The notes: a model not told the origin generated them from the letters alone. DNA of 64,000 nt from Leptolinea tardivitalis (GCF_001050275.1 NZ_BBYA01000008.1:186001-250000), one strand, 5' to 3'. Counted from the stretch's first letter, positions 1 through 9,365 are shown. Numbers and translations are program-made.

Positions 1-272
1 AAACAGAACAGAATAACAAAAATAATGGACGCGACATCCACTCTGGTGATGATCTTAAGAAGTTTTGATAAAAATTTCTGCATGGTTTTCGTTGGTGTTT
101 TTTGCTGACAATGTTTTCGGATGATTGACCTGTTATGAAGTGTTACCAATACTGAAAATCTTCAAATCACCAGATGACAGGGGATTGTTTTGCCCCCTCC
201 ATCATGATCAAAACAGATTTTATATTCTACGCATAAAACAGGATCGCAGATCGGTGTTTGATGAATAGACGT
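1..272. other. Intergenic stretch with no gene seen
   Basis: I see no open frame with a convincing start or ribosome binding site, no tRNA and no recognisable RNA motif here. The right end leads into the terminator of the leftward ppk2 gene. The left end is cut by the window edge, so a promoter for a gene further left could lie here, but none is clear enough to call. Confidence 0.4.
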
Positions 273-299
273 CAAAAATCGCAGAGGAATAATCCTCTG
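273..299 (-). terminator. Probable Rho-independent terminator of ppk2
   Basis: On the minus strand a perfect 7-bp stem (CAGAGGA / TCCTCTG, 4-nt loop, 282-299) is followed two bases later by ATTTTT. It lies about 50 nt downstream of the ppk2 stop codon, in the right orientation to end the leftward degV-DUF4345-ppk2 transcript. The stem is short, so efficiency is uncertain. Confidence 0.55.
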
Positions 300-348
300 T
301 GGCAACCTGTGTTATGGATGGTCTGTCACAATTTTACCGGATGTTTGG

Positions 349-1266
349 TCAGTAGATTTCTGGCACAAACATCTGAGAATTAATGGGCGGTCTCACATAC
401 CCGGTGTCTTTTTGCCGGGGCGGCAGCTCCAATGGCGGAGGAGTAAGGTCTTCATATTTGATCATACTCAGTAAATGATGGATGCAATTCAAGCGGGCGC
501 GTTCCTTGTTATCCGAGTTGACAACCCACCACGGACTTTCTGGAAGATGGGTATAGAGAAACATCTGATCTTTTGCCCGTGAATACTCCACCCAGCGTTT
601 TCGGCTTTCAAGATCCATGGGGCTGATCTTCCAGCGTTTTGTCGGGTCATTGATTCGATCTTTGAAGCGCCTTTCCTGTTCCTCATCACTCACGGAGAAC
701 CAGTATTTAATCAATATGATCCCGGCACGCAGAAGCAGGCGTTCAAATTCGGGGCAGGAATGCAAGAATTCTTGATATTCCGTTTCGTTACAAAAGCCCA
801 TCACATGTTCCACGCCGGCGCGGTTATACCAGGAACGGTCAAATAAGACTATCTCTCCCGCTGCCGGGAGGTGAGATACATACCGTTGGAAGTACCATTG
901 AGTTTTCTCTTTTTCTGTTGGGACGCCCAGGGCTACCACCCGGCATATACGCGGGTTAAGGCATTCGGTGATTCGTTTAATGGTGCCGCCTTTTCCCGCA
1001 GCATCGCGGCCTTCAAACAGAACCACCACTTTCAATCCCTTAAACTTGACCCATTCCTGAAGCTTTACCAGTTCAATCTGCAATTTGGCCAGTTCTTTTT
1101 CATACTCTTTTGTTGTCAATACTTTTGAAGACTTACTGGCTTCGACTACGGTTTCAGCTTCTGGCTTCTGTTGATGAATGTGTTCTTCTTTTTCCTTATG
1201 TCCCCCGTGTGAATCTCCCCGGTTTTTTGACGATGCATGGGCGGACTCATCTTTCTTGTTTTTCAT
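349..1266 (-). CDS. ppk2: Polyphosphate kinase 2 (PPK2 family)
   Basis: 305 residues. PPK2 enzymes transfer phosphate between polyphosphate and nucleotides (polyP plus NDP or NMP giving NTP or NDP) in the cytosol. The P-loop EGRDAAGKGGT sits at about residues 85-95 and the Walker B/lid region FDRSWYNRAGVE at about 142-153. A later LIKYWFSVSDEEQ stretch is also typical of the family. The first 50 residues are a charged, His- and Lys-rich tail outside the conserved domain. An AGGAGGG ribosome site precedes the start. The gene lies 61 bp after the DUF4345-like gene on the same strand, possibly cotranscribed with it and the DegV gene. The subclass, and so the preferred nucleotide, cannot be fixed by eye. 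Confidence 0.93.
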   Translation of the reverse strand: MKNKKDESAHASSKNRGDSHGGHKEKEEHIHQQKPEAETVVEASKSSKVLTTKEYEKELAKLQIELVKLQEWVKFKGLKVVVLFEGRDAAGKGGTIKRITECLNPRICRVVALGVPTEKEKTQWYFQRYVSHLPAAGEIVLFDRSWYNRAGVEHVMGFCNETEYQEFLHSCPEFERLLLRAGIILIKYWFSVSDEEQERRFKDRINDPTKRWKISPMDLESRKRWVEYSRAKDQMFLYTHLPESPWWVVNSDNKERARLNCIHHLLSMIKYEDLTPPPLELPPRQKDTGYVRPPINSQMFVPEIY

Positions 1267-1327
1267 GACTGTATCCCTCCTGTGACGGTTGGATAACTTC
1301 TACAAAAAACAAATGATCATATATTGA

Positions 1328-1675
1328 TTATATGACGAGTATTATCCCAAGCACAATTTCGGTTGCCAGGCTGATGATGTTTGATTTTTCGATAGAATGA
1401 TCTAAAAACATTGAAATTACTCGAACCAGGGCTATTGCCAGATACATAATGCCTATAAGGCGGTATGTTTCAGGCACTTTTAATAGAAAAGGTGCTATTC
1501 CAAGTGCAATGAAAGCGGCTCCAAAAACTGCCCGGACTTCCGTAACGCCGCGTGGTCCGGCGATTGTTAAACCTGTGAAACCTTGTGCCGATTGTGGGGC
1601 GACTAAGGCAAGCACACCGGTAGCTGCTGTAGCAATCAGTGACAGGATTTTTAAAATGGATAGCAGATTAATCAT
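1328..1675 (-). CDS. Small four-helix membrane protein, DUF4345-like
   Basis: 115 residues, almost entirely hydrophobic, with about four transmembrane helices. The central pattern GPRGVTEVRAVFGAAF followed by a LGIAPF helix resembles the DUF4345 family, whose function is unknown. A GAGGG ribosome site precedes the ATG. It starts 19 bp downstream of the DegV gene on the same strand, so the two are probably cotranscribed. No catalytic or metal-binding residues stand out. The family call rests on pattern memory and is moderately secure; the membrane location is clear. Confidence 0.72.
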   Translation of the reverse strand: MINLLSILKILSLIATAATGVLALVAPQSAQGFTGLTIAGPRGVTEVRAVFGAAFIALGIAPFLLKVPETYRLIGIMYLAIALVRVISMFLDHSIEKSNIISLATEIVLGIILVI

Positions 1676-1694
1676 AGTTTCCCTCTTAATGTTT

Positions 1695-2552
1695 TTACCA
1701 TGGCATGATGGATGGAGATTCTTCTGTTATGCAAACCAGACCAACTGCCCCAGGGCCGATGTGTGCACCGATGACCGGATTAATTTCAACGCTCAATTTT
1801 GGTCCAAAAGGCAGAATATCTTTTACCTCTTCCCAGAACTGTTGTGCTTCCTGAATCGCATGTGTGTGCATTAAGGCTGCAATTTTAATTTTTGGCATTT
1901 TCTCCAGATACGTCCTCATCCGCAGAAATGCGCGTCGGCGGGTCAACACACGATCAGAGGCTGGAACACCATTGTGCATATGAAGAATGGGTGTAATCGA
2001 AAGTAAATTACCCATCATGTATACAGTTTTATTCATTCGTCCACTGCGTTTTAAAAAATCAAGAGTACCAAGGGCGGCAAACGAAAAGGTATTGAGTATC
2101 TGGTTTTCCAATTCTTTGATTATTTGTTGCATGGAAAAACCCCTGGCCGCTGATTTTGCTGCATTTAATGCTTGAAATCCGATTCCCAGACTCAACTGCT
2201 TAGAATCAAAAACTGTTACAGGTATGGATGTGAATTCCCTGGCTGCCTGTATCGCCGACGACATAACACCGCTTAATGTGGGGGAGAGATGAATGGAGAG
2301 AATTTCTGTTGCTCCCTTTTCGGCAAGATTTTTATACACCTTAATAAAATCAAAAGGACTGGGTGTTGCTGTTTGGGGAAAGGGGTTATAGCGAGGAAGA
2401 TTCTTGTAAAATTCTTCCCGGGTGATATCCACTCCATCACGAAAACTCTTTGTTCCAATATTTACATACATGGGCACAACGGTAATATGGTTTTCATCCA
2501 CCAGATTTTGCGGTAAATCACATGCACTATCAGTCACTATCGCTATGCTCAT
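1695..2552 (-). CDS. DegV family fatty-acid-binding protein
   Basis: 285 residues, the usual DegV length. DegV (FakB-type) proteins bind a fatty acid and, in Firmicutes, present it to the kinase FakA for phosphorylation. Visible family motifs are TDSACDLP near the N-terminus, PMYVNIG..SFRDGVDI at about residues 27-42, the TATPSP loop (about 61-66) that contacts the carboxylate, and HLSPTLSGV at about 89-97. No fakA-like kinase is in the window, so the partner is unknown. A GAGGGG ribosome site precedes the ATG. It is the first gene of a likely leftward set degV - DUF4345 - ppk2. Confidence 0.92.
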   Translation of the reverse strand: MSIAIVTDSACDLPQNLVDENHITVVPMYVNIGTKSFRDGVDITREEFYKNLPRYNPFPQTATPSPFDFIKVYKNLAEKGATEILSIHLSPTLSGVMSSAIQAAREFTSIPVTVFDSKQLSLGIGFQALNAAKSAARGFSMQQIIKELENQILNTFSFAALGTLDFLKRSGRMNKTVYMMGNLLSITPILHMHNGVPASDRVLTRRRAFLRMRTYLEKMPKIKIAALMHTHAIQEAQQFWEEVKDILPFGPKLSVEINPVIGAHIGPGAVGLVCITEESPSIMPW

Positions 2553-2774
2553 GATGTTCCCCTCTTTTTTGATCGGGTATATATGGTCGAATTTATATCA
2601 ATATCCTAGCATGGAATGGTTGATATTTGTACTGGTTGTATAAGGGATCCGAATCACTGGTTTTTTTGTAATGATACAATTGCACTCTTGATTAATAACT
2701 TTCCGGAGTCATCCGTTGCAGTTTTCATGATGCCCGAGTCGAACAATCAGACAGAGTAAAGGTGGTCAATATAG

Positions 2775-3680
2775 ATGAATAAAGGTATTTTTTACGCATT
2801 GAGTGCGTATATATTGTGGGGATTTTTCCCGCTTTATTTCAAAATGATCAGCATCGTTCCATCGCTCCAAATTTTGGGACACCGGTTTGTCTGGTCGTTT
2901 CTTTTTTTAATCTTACTTATCATGGCATTAAAACGTTTCCCTGAATTCCGAGCTTCAATCAACAAGAAAAATTTGATCACCTATTTTGGCGCCGGAGCGA
3001 TTCTTGCGGTCAACTGGGGAACGTTCATTTATGCTGTCAATTCCGGGCATACGGTTGAATCAAGTCTTGGTTATTTTATTAATCCGATGGTCAGTGTTTT
3101 GTTGGGTGTGGTATTTCTTAAGGAAAGACTCCGCCTGTGGCAGTGGATTCCGGTTGGTCTGGCAGCCGTTGGAGTTTTCTATTTAACAGTGGTCTATGGC
3201 TCCATCCCCTGGCTGGCATTGATACTGGCATTCTCATTTGGTTTATATGGTCTGATTAAAAAAATCTCCCCATTGGATTCTCTCCCGGGGTTGACCCTTG
3301 AAACAGGTATGATCTTTCTTCCGGCACTGGTATATCTGATCATCCAGGAGTTTATAGGGGTAGGTTCATTTGGCCATACAGGATGGAGCACCGCCATTTT
3401 GCTGGCTGTCAGCGGTGTTGTTACAGCCATTCCACTGCTGCTCTTCGCCAGCGGTGCCCGGCGGATTAATCTTTCCACCATAGGCATTCTGCAATATGTT
3501 TGTCCGACCATTCAATTTTTCCTGGGAACATTTGTCTTTGGAGAGTTTTTTGATATCCATCGCCTGGTAGGATTTATCCTCATCTGGATTGCACTGATCA
3601 TTTTTACAACCGAAACAATACTGAATCAACGGAATAAACTGAAGATTTCAGACCATCTCGAAATTCTTGAACCCGATTAA
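2775..3680 (+). CDS. rarD: RarD-type EamA family permease
   Basis: 301 residues with about ten transmembrane helices arranged as two EamA repeats. The N-terminus (GIFYALSAYILWGFFPLYFK) and HRFVWS at about residues 37-42 are the RarD signature within the drug/metabolite transporter superfamily. The NWGTFIYAV..GHTVESSLGYFINP segment in helix 4 is also typical. RarD proteins were named for a chloramphenicol-sensitivity phenotype; the physiological substrate is not established. An AAAGGTGG ribosome site lies before the ATG. Ribokinase follows on the same strand 24 bp after the stop, so the pair may be cotranscribed. Confidence 0.92.
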   Translation: MNKGIFYALSAYILWGFFPLYFKMISIVPSLQILGHRFVWSFLFLILLIMALKRFPEFRASINKKNLITYFGAGAILAVNWGTFIYAVNSGHTVESSLGYFINPMVSVLLGVVFLKERLRLWQWIPVGLAAVGVFYLTVVYGSIPWLALILAFSFGLYGLIKKISPLDSLPGLTLETGMIFLPALVYLIIQEFIGVGSFGHTGWSTAILLAVSGVVTAIPLLLFASGARRINLSTIGILQYVCPTIQFFLGTFVFGEFFDIHRLVGFILIWIALIIFTTETILNQRNKLKISDHLEILEPD

Positions 3681-3704
3681 TTTGTTTCTGGCAGGATGAC
3701 GATC

Positions 3705-4610
3705 ATGAATGTAAAAATACTGGTAATGGGCAGCTTGAATGTTGACCTGGTGGTAACTGCATCCCACCTTCCTCAAAAAGGAGAGACAATCATTGGCGGT
3801 TTATTCCAAACCCATCCCGGTGGGAAGGGAGCCAATCAGGCAGTTGCTGCTGCCCGTATGGGTGGAAAGATCAGTATGGTTGGTTCAGTGGGAAAAGATG
3901 CCTATGGGGATCAACTGTGTCGAAATTTGAAAGCAGAGGGAATTGATATCTGTTATGTTAATCAAATTGAAGAGATGTCAACAGGAGTTGCGGTCATCAC
4001 CGTAGATTCTGAGGGGCAAAACACAATTGTGGTGGCTTCAGGTGCCAATTTTACTTTTTCTCCTGAAAATATTATCTCTGCCAGAGATGCATTTACCGGT
4101 GCATCGGTGTTTGTCACCCAGTTGGAGATACCGGTTCCAACCGTATTGGAAGGATTACGGTTGGCCAAACAGAATGGTGCTGTGACTATTCTTAATCCAG
4201 CTCCCGCCCAAAACCTCCCTGATGAGGTATTTGGTCTGGTGGATTACCTCATTCCAAATGAATTGGAATTATCCATGCTCACCGGCGAAACGAATCAGAA
4301 GACGGCTATTCAACAACTTCTTGATAAAGGTGTTCAAACCGTTATTGTTACACTTGGATCCAATGGTGCTGTTATCGCCACTCGTAATTCAATACAAATG
4401 ATTCCTGCATTTCAGGTAGATGCTGTTGATACCGTAGCTGCTGGTGATGCTTTTATTGGAGCATTTGCCATTGGAATATCAGAAGCCTTATCTGTTAGAC
4501 AGGCGGCCATTCTTGCCAGTGCGGCAGCGGCGCTTTCTGTCACTCGACATGGCGCACAACCTTCTTTACCTTGGAGAAGTGAGGTGGAAGATTTTTTGAA
4601 GAAACACTGA
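3705..4610 (+). CDS. rbsK: Ribokinase
   Basis: 301 residues, cytosolic PfkB-fold sugar kinase that phosphorylates ribose at O5 with ATP. Early GSLNVDLV, the GGKGANQAVAAARMG motif, the anion-hole/base motif DTVAAGDAFIGAFA near the C-terminus, and NPAPAQ.LP are all ribokinase hallmarks. The motif has DTVAAGD where most ribokinases have DTTGAGD or DTTAAGD, a minor change that keeps the catalytic Asp. An in-frame ATG also exists at 3696, but its AGG is directly adjacent. AGGA at 3693-3696 is 8 nt from the ATG at 3705, which is therefore preferred. No ribose transporter is adjacent. Confidence 0.9.
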   Translation: MNVKILVMGSLNVDLVVTASHLPQKGETIIGGLFQTHPGGKGANQAVAAARMGGKISMVGSVGKDAYGDQLCRNLKAEGIDICYVNQIEEMSTGVAVITVDSEGQNTIVVASGANFTFSPENIISARDAFTGASVFVTQLEIPVPTVLEGLRLAKQNGAVTILNPAPAQNLPDEVFGLVDYLIPNELELSMLTGETNQKTAIQQLLDKGVQTVIVTLGSNGAVIATRNSIQMIPAFQVDAVDTVAAGDAFIGAFAIGISEALSVRQAAILASAAAALSVTRHGAQPSLPWRSEVEDFLKKH

Positions 4611-4623
4611 TTAAACTGTAATA

Positions 4624-4681
4624 ATCCATGAATTTTCTGACGAATTATATTTATCATACTTTTTAGTCAGAATTTATGGAT
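4624..4681 (+). repeat. Imperfect inverted repeat after rbsK
   Basis: ATCCATGAATTTTCTGAC (4624-4641) pairs with GTCAGAATTTATGGAT (4666-4681), with a two-base bulge and one mismatch, around a 24-nt AT-rich loop. It follows the ribokinase stop by 13 nt and may act as a 3-prime-end processing or termination hairpin. There is no clean U-tract after it. Confidence 0.45.
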
Positions 4682-4843
4682 GACCTTCCTTATTACCATT
4701 AGCATTTTATAAAGGAAATATGATTTTCATCTCTGTAAAAAATTTGTCGAATACCGTATCCTATTAAGGTAAGGTATGTTCTTTATATTAAATATGATGG
4801 CAAATTTACATTGAAAAACATCAGAATGGATTAACCTGATTCA

Positions 4844-7800
4844 ATGCATAACATGCCTGAAGTTGATGAATCAAAAAAATCGATCCGTTTTGCGATCGTC
4901 CAGACTTTGGGGCTCACCTTTCTTGTTATAGTGGGAATTCTTCTTTTTTCAAGACTATGGATCAATAGGACCATAGAAAATGAAAAAGCGGCTATTCAAT
5001 CGAATTTGATACAAATTATGACTCTGGTTCGTAATTCCATAGAACCAGATCTTGTTCTTTATCGAAATCATACTATCACCCGCGATGAAGCACGCGATGC
5101 AATCAAACTTAAACTAAAAAAAATGATCTATAAAGATAAGTACGGGGACAACTATATCTTTATGACAAATTACGAAGGCTACATTCTTGTTCAGCCTTAC
5201 CAACCCTGGCTTGAAAACACCTATCAATGGAATATGCAGGATATTAATGGTGTGTACCTGGCTCAAGGATTATATAAAACAGCTCGAGAAAATAAGGATG
5301 GCGGTTTCTTTACGTATTATTACAAACCGCCCAATTTGCAAATTCCAGAAGAAAAGCTTACTTATGTAATCGACGTTCCGGAAATTGAATGTATTATGGG
5401 TACCGGAATGTATATGCGGTTGTATTATGAAGATCAGACAACAACCATACGTCAGATCACCTTTATTACTATTCTTCTTGCCTGTCTTGTTTTAATTATT
5501 ACACTTTTTGGATTACAGAGAATACGGCTGACGGGTAAAAATCTTGAAAAAGAAATCATCAGGCGTGGGGAATATCAACAAAAACTGGCTGAATCAGAAT
5601 CCAATCTCCGCACGGTTTTCAACTCCATATCTGATTCGCTTATTATTCATTCGGCTGAAGGCACGATAATCGAAATAAACAATCGCGTGCTTGATATGTT
5701 TGGCTGCCAGCGGGATCAGATTATTGGAGAAAATGTTGAAAAGATATCTGCTCCAGGTGAGTATGATCAGAACAAATTGGATGGATATTTCAAACAGGCT
5801 TTCGCAGACCATGATGTTTTATTCGAATATCAATGCAGAAGGCTTGACATGGGTGAAAAATTCTTTGTTGAAGTAGCTCTTCGAAAAGCAAATTGGTATG
5901 GCCAGAACGTAGTGCTTGCATTGGTTCGTGATATTCAAAAACGCAAATATATTGAACGTGAATTAACCCACAGTCAAATGATCAATGAACAGGCCGAAGA
6001 GTTTGGCATGTTTGGGCATTATTTCATTGATATGGAATCAAGGAAAGTTTCCTGGTCAAAAGGTCTATACAAAATTTTTGGACGTGACACGAACCTTCCA
6101 GCCCCTGATTTTGATGAATATGAGACCTTGATTGTTCCAGAAGATGTTGAAAAAACGATACGTATTCGAAAAGAGGCAAGGAAGAAATATGAAACAACCA
6201 AAATGGAATACCGAATACAACGGCCAAATGGAGAAATTCGGGATTTAATGGTTCAAACCAATTGGCTTAGTGATGGAACTAATTCACAACGTTACCTGAT
6301 TGGGTCTATTCAAGATTTAACTGAAATGAATAAAGCCATACGAGAAATCAAACAGAATGAAGAAAAATTCCGCACTACAATGCAGCAGATGTCTGATGGG
6401 CTGATACTAATTGATGAAAGTTCAATAATTATTGAATGGAACGCGGCTCAAGAAAAATTAACGAATATGAAGGCCGATAACGTTCTTGGAAAACATGTCT
6501 GGGACGTTTTTCCAAAGCTTGGAATTACTGACACAGAAATGATAAAAGCCAGCACGCTGCAAAAAGAAATTCTCCGGACTATCGAAACTGGCGAATCGCA
6601 ATTCTTTTCCAAACCCATTGAAGTTGCGCTTCAACAAAATGATGGTTCTAAACGGTTCGTTTTATTAACAATGTTCCCTATTAAATCCAGCAGTAGAGTT
6701 AAATTAGGGTTGATTTCTCACGATATTTCGGAGCAGAAGGCTTCTCTGGATAAGGTTAATCATGAACTTGAAAAACTGGCCAGCCTGCGCAGTATTGATG
6801 CCTCCATTTTAGAGAGGAGTACACCTGAAAAGACATTGCAGATGGTTTGCTCAATTGCTGTTAAATTACTGGGTGTGGATGCAAGTATTATTGTCGCCCA
6901 AATTTCAAAAGATGAATTGACAACCGCCTTCAAATCGTTGATCGACACGCCAGAAAATCCTGTTATTGGAGAATTGCTGCAATTGCAATTGGCTACAATT
7001 GAAAAACTTCAAGTCAAGAAAATTACCCCTGATATTCTTAAAACCATTAGTCAGATAAATCAAATTGACGAAAATACCGGTGAGACACTGCATCAGGTCA
7101 TACTGCCTATTATTATGAACAGAAAGACCTGTGGGTATATTCAAACATTCTCTCGAAAGCCCATCCCTGATGACCAGGAATGGAACGATTATTTTGTCAC
7201 ATTGGCAGGGCAGACATCCCTGGCGATTGAGAATGTGACCCTGATCACGAATGAAGAACTGGCATACAACGAATTGAACCATGCGTATGAGGCAACCATT
7301 GCCGGGTGGTCAAAAGCTCTGGAATTGCGGGATGAAGAAACCAAAGGACACAGTGACAGGGTGATGTTCCTGGCGTGCAAGCTGGCCCGGCGGGCTGGAT
7401 TGCCACACGATAAAATGACCAGTTTCAGACGGGGTGTCTTATTACATGACATCGGGAAAATGGGTATACCCGATCGCATATTGTTGAAACCAGGTCCTCT
7501 CACAGAGGATGAATGGAAGATCATGAAGCAACACCCCGGATTCGCCTATGATTTGTTATCAACCATTCCCTATTTGCATGATTCGCTGGAGGTCCCTTTC
7601 AGTCACCATGAGCGGTGGGATGGCAGTGGATATCCTCAGGGATTAAAAGGTGAAGAAATACCATTGGCGGCTCGAATATTTGCCATAGTTGATGTTTGGG
7701 ATGCATTGATCTCAGATCGGCCGTATCGAAATGGCTGGGAACCTGAAAAAATTAAAGAATACCTGCTAGAAAACAAGGGAAAACAATTTGACCCGGAACT

Positions 7801-7879
7801 GGTCGAGCTCTTCCTGGATATGATTCAAAAACAGGAAGCCGGCATTGAAACGGATGAAGATAAGGATTGCGTGTTTTAA
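4844..7879 (+). CDS. Cache-PAS-GAF-HD-GYP sensor phosphodiesterase
   Basis: 1011 residues. Order: an N-terminal helix (about 23-42), an extracytoplasmic single-Cache domain (about 60-195; NYIFMTNYEGYILVQP and GGFFTYYYK are typical), a second helix (about 203-223), three PAS domains with PAC-like ends (about 250-375, 380-490, 500-630), a GAF-like region (about 650-800), and a C-terminal HD-GYP domain. The HD motif (LLHDIGKMGIPD, about 866-877) and HHERWDGSGYP (about 920-930) are intact, so it should hydrolyse c-di-GMP in response to an extracellular small ligand. No GGDEF enzyme is in the window. No clear ribosome site precedes the ATG; a second ATG lies three codons later. Transcribed alone. 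Confidence 0.9.
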   Translation: MHNMPEVDESKKSIRFAIVQTLGLTFLVIVGILLFSRLWINRTIENEKAAIQSNLIQIMTLVRNSIEPDLVLYRNHTITRDEARDAIKLKLKKMIYKDKYGDNYIFMTNYEGYILVQPYQPWLENTYQWNMQDINGVYLAQGLYKTARENKDGGFFTYYYKPPNLQIPEEKLTYVIDVPEIECIMGTGMYMRLYYEDQTTTIRQITFITILLACLVLIITLFGLQRIRLTGKNLEKEIIRRGEYQQKLAESESNLRTVFNSISDSLIIHSAEGTIIEINNRVLDMFGCQRDQIIGENVEKISAPGEYDQNKLDGYFKQAFADHDVLFEYQCRRLDMGEKFFVEVALRKANWYGQNVVLALVRDIQKRKYIERELTHSQMINEQAEEFGMFGHYFIDMESRKVSWSKGLYKIFGRDTNLPAPDFDEYETLIVPEDVEKTIRIRKEARKKYETTKMEYRIQRPNGEIRDLMVQTNWLSDGTNSQRYLIGSIQDLTEMNKAIREIKQNEEKFRTTMQQMSDGLILIDESSIIIEWNAAQEKLTNMKADNVLGKHVWDVFPKLGITDTEMIKASTLQKEILRTIETGESQFFSKPIEVALQQNDGSKRFVLLTMFPIKSSSRVKLGLISHDISEQKASLDKVNHELEKLASLRSIDASILERSTPEKTLQMVCSIAVKLLGVDASIIVAQISKDELTTAFKSLIDTPENPVIGELLQLQLATIEKLQVKKITPDILKTISQINQIDENTGETLHQVILPIIMNRKTCGYIQTFSRKPIPDDQEWNDYFVTLAGQTSLAIENVTLITNEELAYNELNHAYEATIAGWSKALELRDEETKGHSDRVMFLACKLARRAGLPHDKMTSFRRGVLLHDIGKMGIPDRILLKPGPLTEDEWKIMKQHPGFAYDLLSTIPYLHDSLEVPFSHHERWDGSGYPQGLKGEEIPLAARIFAIVDVWDALISDRPYRNGWEPEKIKEYLLENKGKQFDPELVELFLDMIQKQEAGIETDEDKDCVF

Positions 7880-7895
7880 ATTGCCTGGAAGAGAA

Positions 7896-8603
7896 TCACT
7901 TTTTCCCCCAGTGAACAGCCATGGTTCCAAATTGAAACTTTTCAAATCCGACTGAATGGTAGCCCGTTTGTCTCATTTGTTCCGCCAGGCTGTTGGCAGT
8001 TACATGTTTTTGTGTTGATTCGGGCAGATACCGGTATGCATGAGCATCACCAGACACCAGTTTACCAACCAATGGAATAATCCATTTCAGGTAGATCATG
8101 ATAAACGGATAAAAAATAGAATACCCTGGCGGTGTCGTATCCAGACAGATCATCATCGCTTGATCTTTTAGAACTCGCCGCTGTTCTGATAGCGTTGCAT
8201 CAATATCAGGTACATTGCGAATTAAATATCCTGAAACAATCCCATCAAAAATGTCAGATGAAAAAGGAAGCGCCTGTGCATCGGCTACAACCCATTGAAT
8301 GCCGGTACTTTTGTGATGATCCTTCCCATACTTCATCATTTCCATCGTTAAATCAGCAGCAATGATGGTTGCCTGTGGAGTAGTTGATCTGATCTCGCGA
8401 GCCAGGTCTCCGGTGCCCGCACCGAGATCAAGATACTGTTTGTAGTTCACTGGATGTAGTAAATTGACTACTTTCTTCCTCCAGATCTGATCCAGTCCAA
8501 ACGTCATGATTCGGTTCATCACATCATAATAGGGGGCAATACGGCCAAACATTTGCCGAACATACGTACGTTTATCTTCATGAGAAGGAAGTATTCCGGT
8601 CAT
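7896..8603 (-). CDS. ubiE: UbiE/MenG (COQ5) family quinone methyltransferase
   Basis: 235 residues. Class I SAM methyltransferase that C-methylates demethylmenaquinone (or the ubiquinone precursor). Family signatures are MFGRIAPYYDVMNRIMTFGLDQ..R (about 18-42), SAM motif I LDLGAGTGDLA (about 58-68), DAQALPF..D.FDGIVSGYLIRNVPD (about 108-132), and the C-terminal GTMAVHWGKK. The N-residue in RNVPD matches the UbiE motif II. Which quinone is made cannot be told from one gene. There is no Shine-Dalgarno sequence, but TACAAT lies six bases before the ATG, so the mRNA may be leaderless. It converges on the HD-GYP gene with 16 bp between stops. Confidence 0.9.
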   Translation of the reverse strand: MTGILPSHEDKRTYVRQMFGRIAPYYDVMNRIMTFGLDQIWRKKVVNLLHPVNYKQYLDLGAGTGDLAREIRSTTPQATIIAADLTMEMMKYGKDHHKSTGIQWVVADAQALPFSSDIFDGIVSGYLIRNVPDIDATLSEQRRVLKDQAMMICLDTTPPGYSIFYPFIMIYLKWIIPLVGKLVSGDAHAYRYLPESTQKHVTANSLAEQMRQTGYHSVGFEKFQFGTMAVHWGKK

Positions 8604-8728
8604 TTCGCAATTGTATCGTGAAGCCTGAAGATAATGCGTATATCGATAAAGAAGTGCGCTATTGTGAGGAATTTAATTCTCATTAAAAGTGGCATGGTAA
8701 TCGAAGGTAAACATTTTTTTATCAAAGG

Positions 8729-8756
8729 TTGACAAAACCCCCTTTTCGGATAAAAT
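8729..8756 (+). promoter_or_regulatory. Sigma-70-type promoter of tRNA-Leu
   Basis: Consensus -35 TTGACA (8729-8734) and -10 TAAAAT (8751-8756) with a 16-bp spacer, ending 21 bp before the mature tRNA-Leu 5-prime end. The position and near-consensus match make this one of the clearest promoters in the window. Confidence 0.85.
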
Positions 8757-8777
8757 ACTTGCTAGCCAGAAGCTGTT

Positions 8778-8864
<87 letters not shown>

Positions 8865-8896
8865 AAAAAGACCCCGCTTATGCGGGGTCTTTTCTT
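8865..8896 (+). terminator. Rho-independent terminator of tRNA-Leu
   Basis: The stem AAAGACCCCGC / GCGGGGTCTTT with a TTAT loop is followed by TCTT. Its left arm begins immediately after the encoded CCA, so the primary transcript is barely longer than the tRNA plus this hairpin. Confidence 0.9.
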
Positions 8897-8960
8897 AGTC
8901 AGAGATCACTGGTAAGATAATTACACAACCATCTGGCTACCGGATTGACAGGTTTATCTC

Positions 8961-9365
8961 TTGAAAAATCTCCTAGCAAATCTCTGGCAGAACAAACGCC
9001 AACTGTTCATGGGGTTGGCTGTAATTTTCTTGCTCTTACTTTTCCTTGATCTAAATAACCGCATCGGCGAGTTATATACCCTTACAAATCAACGGAGTGT
9101 TATGCGCACTCAAGTTGAAATGCTCCAATCAACTGAAAAAGCCCTTCGGAAGCAAATTGCCTATGCCACATCCGAATCAGCTGTTGAAGAATGGGCTCGA
9201 CAGGATAATAACCTGTCATTACCTGGAGATAAAGTGGTGATTCCACTCCCGCAGCCTGGTTATACGGTTGTTCCAACAGTTCAGCCTACACCCACTATGG
9301 TGGTTCTGGAAAACTGGCAGGTGTGGAAGCTGCTTTTCCTTGGTGAAAAATCCCCTTCACCTTAA
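8961..9365 (+). CDS. FtsB/DivIC-like septum formation protein
   Basis: 134 residues, single-pass membrane protein: a short cytoplasmic N-terminus, a helix at about 16-32, then a coiled-coil-like stretch (about 34-70) and an extracytoplasmic tail with EEWARQDNNLSLPGDKVVIPLP, the FtsB/DivIC pattern before the conserved P-G-(D/E)-K-V. Such proteins bridge FtsL and FtsQ/DivIB in the divisome. The C-terminus adds a Pro/Thr-rich end. The start is taken as TTG at 8961 with AGG eight bases upstream; an internal ATG at 9009 would remove the N-terminal arm. It follows the tRNA-Leu terminator by 65 bp and ends overlapping the convergent HAD gene by 4 bp. Confidence 0.78.
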   Translation: MKNLLANLWQNKRQLFMGLAVIFLLLLFLDLNNRIGELYTLTNQRSVMRTQVEMLQSTEKALRKQIAYATSESAVEEWARQDNNLSLPGDKVVIPLPQPGYTVVPTVQPTPTMVVLENWQVWKLLFLGEKSPSP

